Assembly: GCA_905250115.1 (NCBI GenBank)
Contig: CAJNOI010000336.1
Location: forward strand, 1-64,000
Source: Adineta steineri
Lineage: Eukaryota > Rotifera > Eurotatoria > Adinetida > Adinetidae
Reading direction: 5' to 3'
DNA length: 64,000 nucleotides
The notes under the pieces are model-generated. The model made no database searches. It saw only the letters and a list, made by a program, of their open reading frames with translations, and was not told the DNA's origin. This document shows, piece after piece, positions 24,901 through 36,900 of the stretch. Position 1 is the stretch's first letter; every line of letters begins with the position of its first letter. A program made the translations under genes and the position numbers.

Positions 24901-27900
24901 ATCAATGACTATCTTTCTTCGTGATCTCAATCAAGCATACACAACAGGCCAATTATTATATGATGACAACGCTAATCTACGTTATATCGATTGTAAACAC
25001 AAATACTAGTTCTTTTTTCTCTTTGTTAACACATTCTTTTCTTTTATTGTATAGATGCTGTTATTGAACAACAAATGTCAATGACTGGTGCAAGTATGTT
25101 TTGGCGTGATGCTCTTCATAATTGTAAACTTGATCAGGCTTTATCATTACCATTTGATCGATATCGTCTTGCAAACGAACATCGAACTGGTTGTGGATCA
25201 TCTATTTCATTTGATTTTGGTCAAGATCTCTCACATCACTTTCTTATTCAAGCATCATCAAACAATATAACACTGGAATATCTTGCACTTGCTAGTTATT
25301 ATGTCTTTTTATTCAAATTAACCAATGGAGAAAATGATTTATGCATTGGCATAAATACACATGGTCGATATAGAGATGAACTTAACTCTATCATTGGAAT
25401 GTTTGTGAATGCTATACCTTTACGATGTCAACTCGATCCTCATTTACCATTTCATGAAATCACTAAACACGTTCAAGAAAACATGATAAATTGTATGAAA
25501 TATTCTTATTTTCCTCTTCAACGTATTCTCAATCAGCATCCAAATATATCAAATCCTGTATTTCTTGATACATCATTTGACTTTATAGCATCTATGAGAA
25601 GAGATGAGGAAGATGAAATGGTGATTAGTGATAGTCGATTTTCTATACTGCCTCATTCAATTAAGATTAATGAAGATGAAGTAATGAGTAAATTTGATTT
25701 CATTCTTAGTTTTAAACATGATCTGAATCTAAATGAATTCTCATGCACAATCAATGCATCACTTGATTTATTTAATGTTGAAACAGTTTGTATAATTGCA
25801 CAAAGATTACAGACAATGTTACATCGACAATTCACATCTTTCGACTGTGAAGCAACCAAACCAATCTATGAATTATCATTAATATTATCAAATGAACAAT
25901 ATCTAATGCAATCAATGAATAATACACAAGTATCATTTCCATCGCCGCTTACTTGCATTCATCATGAGTTTGTATATCAAGTAATGAAACATCCACAAAA
26001 ACTAGCTGTTGAACTAGATGAACAATCATTGACATATTGTGAACTTCTATATTATGTTCAAGTCTTAGCTTTCACTCTTCTTAATCAATATCATGTCCAT
26101 CCAGGCGAGGTTGTTTGTCAATGTTTTGAGCGAAGTCTGTCAATGGTGAGTTGTTATTTGAGATTGATTTTTAGTGTGACTGAAGTTTTCATATTCTCTA
26201 GGTAATTGGTATCATGGCAATTGAAATGGCTGGTGGTGTTTATTGTCCATTATCACCTCGAGATCCACAACATCGTTTGCATGCACTCATGCAACAAACA
26301 CAAAGTCGTCTTGTGCTTGTTCATTATCAAACTAAGACCAAATTCCACGATGATATCATTTCACTCGATATTGATTCAGTTTTAAATGTTAATAATATGA
26401 ATAATGACATGAGTTATAATTGCCTTTCAAGTGTAAAAGTGAAAGACGAAGAGGTAGCTTACATTATTTTCACTAGTGGTTCAACTGGAACACCTAAAGC
26501 GGTTCGTTTTTACTTGATTTTCAAATATCTAATTTATTATCATGCTCTTTCATAGGTTCAAGTTCGACATAAGAACTTTATCGATTGCATCAATTCTTTG
26601 GTTTACATTAACTCATTGAATAAAGATGATACAGTTGTACAAATGACACGATGCTCATTTGATATTCATGTTCAAGAGATACTTGGTACATTGTTGGTTG
26701 GAGGCACATTGATTATGCTTCGTCCAGGTGGAACTATTGATTTCGATTATCTATCTAAAGTGTTACAGAACAAACAAATCACATATCTACATACTGTTCC
26801 AAGTTTATTGCATAGTTTTTTCACTTCTGTCCAACAAAATAACAATCCGACTGTCTTGAAACATCTTCGGTCACTTTGCAGCAGTGGTGAGTGATATCCG
26901 AACTAATTCCATTTGCTTATCTCGCATATGTTTATTATTGTAGGTGAACCTTTTTCTGTTTCTTTAATTAATTTGATCGTGAAAATCGGTATAGCAAACT
27001 GTATTGTATGGAATTTGTATGGTCCAGCAGAAGCAACCATAGATTCTACAATTCATTGTGTGTATGTTACAAATGATATAGAGAGTATTCCAATAGGTAG
27101 ACCGCTTTCTAATTACCGATCCATGCTTATGAATCACTATTTACAATCATCTGCTACCGACGAAGAAGGTGAACTGTGTGTAGGAGGAGTAGGTGTATTT
27201 GCGGGTTATCTTGGACGTGATGATTTAACTGCAAAAGCTCTTATCGAAATAGATGGTCAACTATTTTATCGAACAGGTGATCTGGTTAGAATAGATAACA
27301 ATGGTCTTCTTCATTATCAAGGAAGAAAAGATCATCAAATCAAACTACACGGTCAACGAATTGAACTTGGTGAAATCGAACGATGTTTACTCAACATTAC
27401 ATCTATTTCTGCTTGTGTTGTCATGAAATGGAATGATGATTATTTAGTTGCTTATGTTCAATCTTCTCATATCAATGAAGAAGAACTACGTCAACATTGT
27501 CAATCTCATCTTCCACCACATATGATACCATCCATATTCATTATACTAGATAAATTACCTCTGAATCCAAATGGAAAAATAGATCGAAAACAACTTCCGC
27601 CACCTCACTTCTCATCAACACATCTTACAAACAATATAGAACTATTACACCCAACAAATGATATTGAAATTAGTATTCATCGTATTTGGTGTGAGATATT
27701 CAAACAAAGTCAAATCTCAACTGATACAAATATCTTCACTATTGGTGGTCATTCATTAATTATAATCCAACTTTTTCATCGATACAAGATCGAGTTTCAA
27801 TTAGAAACAAACACTCTTTCTATTTCGAATCTATTTCAACATTCAACAATTATTCATCATGCTCAACTCATTCAACAATCTATCAATATTATCCACACTC

Positions 27901-30900
27901 TGGACGATTATCCTTGGTCTTCATTACATATCGCTGTAGCTAGAGCATCATTTGCACAAGAACGAATCTATTTAGATGAACAAATTCGTTTTTCATCCAA
28001 CAAAACAACCGTGAATAATATGTATGTTATTCCATTACTTTATCGTATATCATCTATGAACGATCATGTATTAATTACTCGATTATATCATGCATTCCAA
28101 ACTATTATCACAAAGCATAACATTCTTCGAACAGCACTTTATATTGATGATACAAATAGTAATATTATACAACAGTGTTTAGATGCAAATATCATTCTTG
28201 ATGGTGATATGAAATCAAATAGATTGGTTATTATTAATCTTCGTAACAATGATCGTTCTCATATGAATGAAACTATAGAAGAGATATTAAATCAAGCTGA
28301 TTTATTTGATTTATCAAAAGGACGTGTTATTCGTTGTCATATTCTTCGTCATTATCATCAATCTCAAGATAGTATCTCAAATGAGAACGATGATCTATTG
28401 ACTGAAAATGATCATATATTGATTAGTATCCATCATGCAATGTTTGATGGAGCATCAACATCAATCTTTCTTCATGATCTTTCTCTTGCTTATGAATCTG
28501 ATGATTCACAAGTTCGATCATCAATGGATGAAAACACATTGAAGTATATAGATTATTCTGTTCAAGAACACATCATGGATATGTCATTATCTCGTGAATT
28601 CTGGCATTCTCAACTTGAAGGATATAATCCTGCACGCCAATTATCACTACCTGTTGATCGACAACGTTCATCAACTAATCACCAGCGATCAGGTTTAGCA
28701 TCCATAGCTGAAATCACTTTCGATAGTGAAATATGCACATCATTTTTAAATTATGCATCATCACATCATCTCACACCTTTTCAACTTGGATTATCTATAT
28801 TTTATGTCTTCCTATTCAAATTATCTCATGGTGAGACTGATTTATGTATTTCTTCTATTAATGCTAATCGATATCGAAATGAATTACAAAATATGATTGG
28901 AATGTTTGTTTCAACGTTACCATATCGTGCTGAGCTTGATCCCCATTGGTCATTTAATGAAGTAGTTAAACATGTTCGAGAAAAGTGTTTATCAATTCTT
29001 GAACATTCTCATTATCCACTTCAACATATTCTTGGTGATAATCAATTAACTCAATCGAATGTATCATTTCTTGAGATAATGTTTGATTTTATTACTGTGT
29101 CAAAAGATATGGAATATTTATGTTTGAATGATACAAATTTGAAACAAATATCATTAGAGCAATCACTTGAAATGTCAAAATTTGATTTCTCAGTAACATT
29201 TGAATACAATTCATTATCAGATAATAAGAGATTATCATGTAGTTTTGTTTGTTCACGTGATCTGTTTGAAAAATCAACAATTTCACAAATAGCTCAAAGA
29301 TTTGAATACATGTTTGAGCAATTGTTTCAAACACAAATGAACACTACTGCTATAATCGATCCTAGTCTATCGATTGACAAACTTTCTCTTATTCTTTCTG
29401 AGGAAGCTGAAGAAATGGAATTAGTTGTGTTTCATCGATTGGAGAATATTGTGAATGAAGGTATGATTGCGTGCAGCTTATTCGATTGTTTTATAAACGT
29501 CGTACTCAGTTAAATTAATAATGAGAAAATAGGGATTCGAATGTGTTGTCATCGTCAATGGCTCAGGTAGTGGCGTAACTAGGAGGGGGGGGGGGCAGAT
29601 GGGGCTTAGTCCAATCACCGAGTGTTTAAGCCCCACCACCCGGATTTTTTAGTTACTGAGCTTATCAATCAAAAAATCCAAAAGACTACTCATGTAACAA
29701 AAAACTACAAAAAATATGATTAAAATCGATTATTTTAGAAAAATTCATGAAAATCAATTTCTATTGATTTTTTGTCGATGAAAAATCGGATGTAAATCGT
29801 GCCATTTAAATCGATTTTTCATTATTGAAAAATCGATGAAAATCAGATTTTTTACGTTTTTTTTACATGGTATAGACAGCTCTGGTGCTGAGCTCCATCA
29901 CCCTTAAATTTCTGGTTACGCCACTAGGGTCAGGTTGTTTTTTCAGGTGTTATAGTTTTGTGACTCTTAAGGAGAGATCGCTCATGAATATCTGCTTTGA
30001 ATATGTCAACAGTCTTGTATTTTTATATTAATATAAGAAAATTAACACGTGACGTTGCTCGAAAATTGTATATGTCGTTTTAAGAGACGGAACAACTATG
30101 ACATTAGAATTTTTCGTAAGTCTGCGTATGTATAAACTGGCACTCTCTCAGAACTAAGATACACTCGTAGATTTTATGCCACAAAACAAATCACACTTAA
30201 GTTATTCAGACTGTTAAACAGAATTGGTAAAACACAGAGTTTGGCATTGGCGAAACTAGTCTTCTTTGACTTCTAAGTAAACAAAGTACTAATCAGTAAT
30301 AAATTGTCGAAGATTTTGGGTATCGAAACTGAAATCGAGGTGAAAAACATAAAAAGGCTTGCAGTCGGACCCAGAATTACAGGGTCAAAGCTTTTCGGAG
30401 TCATAATCCGATTGTATAGTCATAAAACACTTACATCACATAGTTCTCTACCATCAAACATTTTTGTTTACTTTGGTTTTCTTCCAATGTTATATAATAA
30501 AGCTTGTACAAAGATATTTTTGTTTTATTCACTGCTTTAACGTACGTGTGTAGATTATAAAAATTGTTAAACATTGGATTCGGTGTTAGACCTGTTGTTC
30601 TGGAGATATAAAAATACTATTTTTTACTGCTATTGCAAAATATTAACGCATTCTTAACATTAATACTAAGACAATATTCTTAATACAGACTCTACTCACG
30701 AGGGAACTTCACCAACTGATACCAAGCTTTTCAGTTCGGACCCCATGCATAAAGTAGGTCCTAGTGAGGTATGAAAAATCCCAAAAGGATAAGTGCCATT
30801 ATGCCTTCTGTCCCGAGTTATAGGCAATATACTGAAATTTTAGCCTATGGCAGGGTATGTAGGAATAAATCAAATGGCGATATTTCGACCTGAGATTTTA

Positions 30901-33900
30901 CCCACAGAGAGGTCTATTAGTGACTAGAATACCCTGAAAATTTCAGCTCAAAAGAATGTTTCCTTCTCGAGATATTAAAGTATCAAAAAACAGGAAATTC
31001 TAGTATGTTTCGTGGGATATACATGATTTTTTGAGACTTTAATATCTCGAGAAGGAAACATTCTTTTGAGCTGAAATTTTCAGGGTATTCTAGTCACATA
31101 TAGGCCTCTCTGTGGGCAAAATCTCAGGTCGAAATACCGTCATTCGATTTATTTCTACATACCCTGCCATAGGCTAAAATTTCAGTATATTGCCTATAAC
31201 TCGGGACAGAAGGCATAATGGCACTTATCCTTTTGGGGTTTTTCATACCTCACTAGGACCTACTTTATGCATGGGGTCCGAACTGAAAAGCTTGGTATCA
31301 GTTGGTGAAGTTCCCTCGTCAGTTAAAAAACCAATTAGATCAAAAGTGATTAGAATATTGATATCAAGGATCATTTGACTATGCACCTTTTACATTATAA
31401 TTAACTAAACTCGCATCATTCTAGCACCAGCATCATTTGCACAAGCTCGTATTTGGCTTGATGAACGAATTCGATTCGATCCAGAGAAGCCACAGGTAGC
31501 AATCTATAACATGCCATTTATTTATCGTATGCAATCAAGTCATACTTTATCCGTTAAACAACTTCATCAAGCTCTACAGATCACTGTTGACAAACACCTC
31601 TCACTCCATACGTCACTTACTTTTGATGCAGAAATGAATATGCTCATGCAACGGGTTATTACACGAAAAGAAAATCACACTGATATGTTTTCAATCATTG
31701 AATCTACTTATGAAACAGATGAACAACTTAATAACATTTTACACGATGAGAAACGTAATCCTCAACTGTTTAACCTTGCGCAAGGTCTTGTCTTTCGATG
31801 TCATATTATTTATTATCAACAAGTCTCTTCAAATGACCTACTTTCTGACAAAGATGTAATCATTTTCAATTTTCATTATGCTTTGTTTGATTTTCCATCA
31901 ATGCAAGTATTTCATCATGATCTTAATCAAGCGTATACAACAGATCAATTATTATATGATGACAACACTAGTCTTCGTTATCTCGACTGTAATTATAAAT
32001 ACTACTTCTACTTCTCTCTTTTCTAATACATTCTTTTCTTTGTTATATAATAGATGCTGTTATTGAACAACAAATGTCAATGACTGGTGCAAGTATGTTT
32101 TGGCTTGATGCTCTTCATAATTGTAAACTCGATCAGGCTTTATCGTTACCATATGATCGATATCGTCTCTCAAATGAACATCGAACTGATCGTGGAACAT
32201 CTATCTCCTTTCATTTTGGTCAAGATCTCTCACATTACTTTCTTACGCTCGCATCATCAAACAACATATCACTCGAACATCTCACATTTGCTATTTATTT
32301 CATTTTTCTATTTAAAATAACTAATGGACAAATGGATTTATGCATTGGAATAAATACACATGGTCGATATAGAAATGAATTTAACTCTATCATTGGATTG
32401 TTTGAAAATGTCATTCCATTACGATGTCAACTAGATCCACATTGGTGTTTTCATCAATTACTCAAACATGTTCAAGAGATAACAACGAAGAGTATGAAAT
32501 ATTCATATTTTCCACTTCAACGTATTCTCAATCAGCATCCAGATATTTCAAAACATGCATTTCTCGATACATCTCTCGAATTTCTATTATACAAGAATAA
32601 TAATGCAGTGATGATTGGTGATTCTCAGCTTGTTCCAACATCTTTCTCATCCAACGATAATGAAGATGAGATATTAACTATATCCGACTTCTCTCTTTCT
32701 ATTTATCATGATATGAACATGAATCAACTGTCATGCACAGTCAATGCATCACTGGACTTGTTTAATACAGACACAGTCGAGAACATTTCACAACGATTTT
32801 ATTCCATGTCACATCAATTATCTACATCTATTATTGACAATCAAATAAACAAACCAATCTATGAGTTATCATTAACATTATCAAATGAACAATATCTAGT
32901 GCAATCATTGAATAACACACAAATATCGTTTTTATCTCCTCTCACTTGTATTCATCATGAGTTTGTATATCAAGTAATGAAACATCCACAAAAACTAGCT
33001 GTTGAACTGGATGAACAATCATTGACATATTGTGAACTTCTATATTATGTTCAAGTATTATCTTTAACTCTTCTTAATGAATATCTTATCACTCCAGGTG
33101 AGATCGTGTGTCAATGTGTTGAGCGAAGTTTGTCAATGGTAAGTTAATTAAAATGAGTAACAGTTAATGTGAATTTGAGATTGATTTTGATTAGGTGATT
33201 GGCATAATGGGAATTGAAATGGCTGGTGGTGTTTATTGTCCATTATCTCCGCGAGATCCTCAACATCGTTTGCATGCACTCACAAAACAAACACAAAGTC
33301 GTCTTGTTCTTGTTCATCATGTAACTAAGAGCAACTTTTCTCATGATGTTGGGGTACTTGATATTGATTCAATATTAATTATTAATGAACTGAATAAAGA
33401 TATGGATTATAATTACCTTTCAAGTGTGACAGTGAAAAGCGAAGAGATAGCGTACACTATTTTCACTAGTGGTTCAACTGGAACACCTAAAGCAGTTTGT
33501 TTTCACTTCATTTTTAGATATCTGATTTATTTTCATGCTCTTTTATAGGTTCAAGTTCGACACAAGAACTTTACTGATTGTATGCATTCTTTGGCTTATA
33601 TAGACTCATTTAATAGAGATGATACAGTTGTGCAAATGACACGATGTTCATTTGATGTTCACGTTCAAGAAATACTTGGTACATTGTTGGTTGGAGGTTC
33701 TTTGATTATGCTTCATCCAGGTGGAACAATTGATTTCAATTATTTATCTGGAGTCTTACAGAACAAAAAAATTACATATCTACATGCTGTACCAAGTCTA
33801 TTACACAGTTTTTTCGTTTTTATTGAGCAGAACAAGATCATAAATGCCGTCGAACATCTTCGATCACTTTGCAGCGGTGGTCCGTGATTTTCAAACAAAT

Positions 33901-36900
33901 TTTTGCTTGCTTATCTAGTGTACGTTTATTGTTATAGGTGAATCCTTCTCTGTCCATCTCATCGACTTGATTGCGAAAATCGGTATTAGAAACTGTATTG
34001 TATGGAATACGTATGGTCCAGCTGAAGCAACCATAGATTGTGCAGTTCATCGTGTGAACGTTATAAATAATATAGAAAGCATTCCAATTGGTAGATCCCT
34101 TTCTAATTACCGCTGTATGATTATAAACGAATATTTGCAACTATCAGCCATCAATCAAGAAGGTGAACTATTTGTAGGTGGAGTAGGTGTGTTTGCGGGT
34201 TATCTTGGTCGTGATGATTTAACTGCAAAAGCTCTTGTTGAAATAGATGGTCAACTATTTTATCAAACAGGTGATCTTGTTACAATGGATAACAATGGTC
34301 TTCTTCATTATCATGGAAGAAAAGATCATCAAATCAAACTACATGGACAACGAATCGAACTTGGTGAAATCGAACGATGTTTACTTAGCATTACATCCAT
34401 TTCTGCTTGTGTTGTTATAAAATGGAATGATGATTATTTAGTTGCTTATGTTCAGAATTACGATGCTAGTGAACAGGAATTGCGTGAACATTGTCAATCT
34501 CATCTTCCACCACATATGATTCCATCAATATTCATTATACTTGATAAACTACCTCTGAATGCAAATGGAAAAGTAGATCGAAAACTTCTTCCTTCACCTC
34601 ACTTCTCATCTATACAGCTCACAAACAGTACAGAACTAATACTACCAGCAAATGATATTGAAGTTAGAATTCATCATATTTGGTGTGACATATTCAAACA
34701 AAATCAGATCTCAATTGATACAAATATATTCACTATCGGTGGTCATTCATTACTTATGATGCAACTTTTTCATCGATATAAGATCGAATTTCATTTAGAA
34801 ACAAGCACTCTTTCTATTTCGAATCTATTTCAACATCCAACAATTATTCATCATGCTCAATTCATTCAACAATCTAACAATACCATCCACACTCTGGATG
34901 ATTATCCTTGGTCCTCATTACATATCGTTCTAGCTAGAGCATCGTTTGCACAAGAACGAATCTATTTAGATGAACAAATTCGTTTTTCATCCAACAAAAC
35001 AATTATGAAGAATATGTATGTTATTCCATTACTTTATCGAATATCATCTATGAATGGTCATATATCTATTTCACGATTACAACATGCGTTCCAATCTATC
35101 ATAAAAAAACATAAAATTCTGCGAACAGCACTTCATCTTGATGATAGAAATGGTAATATTATACAACACTGCTTAGATGCAAATATCATTCTCAACGACG
35201 ATGTGAAATCATATGGATTGACAATTGTCAATCTTCATAATGATGATCGTCGTCATATGAATGAAGTTATTGAAGAAATATTAAATCAAGCTAATTTATT
35301 TGATTTATCAAAAGGACATGTTATTCGTTGTCATATTCTTCGTCATTGTCATCAATCTCAAGATGTTATTTCAAGTGAGAATGATGATCTATTGACTGAA
35401 AATGATCATATATTGATTAGTATTCATCATGCAATGTTTGATGGAGCATCAGTATCAATCTTCACTCGTGATCTTTCTCTTGCTTATCAATCTGATGACT
35501 CATTATTTATGGATGCTAACTCATTACAATATATTGACTATTCTACTCAGGAACACATAATGGATATGACATTATCTCGTGAGTTCTGGCATTCTCAACT
35601 TGAAAGATACAATATCGAATGCTCACTATCATTACCAGTTGATCGACAACGTTCATCAAGTAGTCAACAACGATCAGGTTTAGCATCCACAGCTGAAATC
35701 ACTTTCGATAATGAACTATGCACATCATTTCTAAATTATGCATCCTCACATCATCTCACACTTTTTCAACTTGGATTATCCATATTTTATGTCTTCCTAT
35801 TCAAATTAGCTCATGGTGAGAGCGATTTATGTATTTCTTCTATCAATGCTAATCGATATCGAAGTGAATTGGTGAATATGATAGGAATGTTTGTTTCAAC
35901 ATTACCATATCGTGCTGAGCTTGATCCTCATTGGTCATTTGATAAAGCAGTCAAATATGTACAAGAAAAATGTTTATCAATTCTTGAACATTCTCATTAT
36001 CCACTTCAATATATTCTTGCTGATTTACATGTCACTAAATCAAATATATCATTTCTTGAAACAATGTTTGATTTCATCACTCTATCAGAAGATGTTAGTG
36101 GGTTATGTTTGAATGGTGTTAATCTAGAACAAGTGTCGTTAAATGACTCATATGAAATAGCTAAATTTGACTTCTCATTGACATTTGTACACAATCCATC
36201 ATCAGATGGTAATCAACTGTCTTGTTGTTTTGTTTGTACAAGTGATATATTTGATGCAACAACAGCTGCCGTAATAGGTCGAAGATTGAAATATCTTTGC
36301 GAGCAGATTTTTGATAGTAAATCAAGGAACAGCTTGATGAATGGATATAGTATATCGATCAGCAAGCTTTCTCTTATTCTACATGAAGAAAGTGAAGAAA
36401 TACACACAATAGCNNNNNNNNNNNNNNNNNNNNNNNNNNNNNNNNNNNNNNNNNNNNNNNNNNNNNNNNNNNNNNNNNNNNNNNNNNNNNNNNNNNNNNN
36501 NNNNNNNNNNNNNGTCAATGGTAAGTTGATTCTGAGAAATAACTATTGATGAGAGTTTGAGATTGATTTTGATTAGGTGATTGGTATTATGGGAATTGAA
36601 ATGACTGGCGGTGTTTATTGTCCATTATCACCTCGAGATCCACAATACCGTTTGTATGCACTCACACAACGAGCACAAAGTCGTCTGGTTCTTGTTCATC
36701 ATTTAACGAAGACCAAATTCAAAGATGATATTGTTTCACTTGATATTGATTCAATATTAAATATTAATAATATAGATAATGACATGAGTTATAATTGCAT
36801 TTCAAGTGTAAAAGTGAGAGGCGAAGAGATAGCTTACATTATTTTCACAAGTGGTTCAACTGGAACACCCAAAGCGGTTTGTTGACATTCACTTTTCTAA

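Larger units (their letters stand above)
29461..31424 (+). other. 1,964 bp NRPS intron carrying two inserted elements
   Basis: GTATGA donor and TTCTAG acceptor lie between C3 and C4, at the same domain boundary as the 890 bp intron between C1 and C2. It is far longer than the 50-65 bp introns elsewhere in the gene because it holds a hAT-like MITE (29568-29926) and a long foldback (30699-31319). Confidence 0.8.

Noticed and set aside
27930..29460. Epimerization domain in place of C3
   Set aside because: It starts with a C-type SFAQER motif and the HHAMFDG context lacks the SW that follows in E domains; kept as an alternative in the findings, not as the call.
31190..31378. Open frame of 62 codons
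   Set aside because: It lies across the right arm of the long foldback; its mirror is in the left arm and there is no protein-like evidence.
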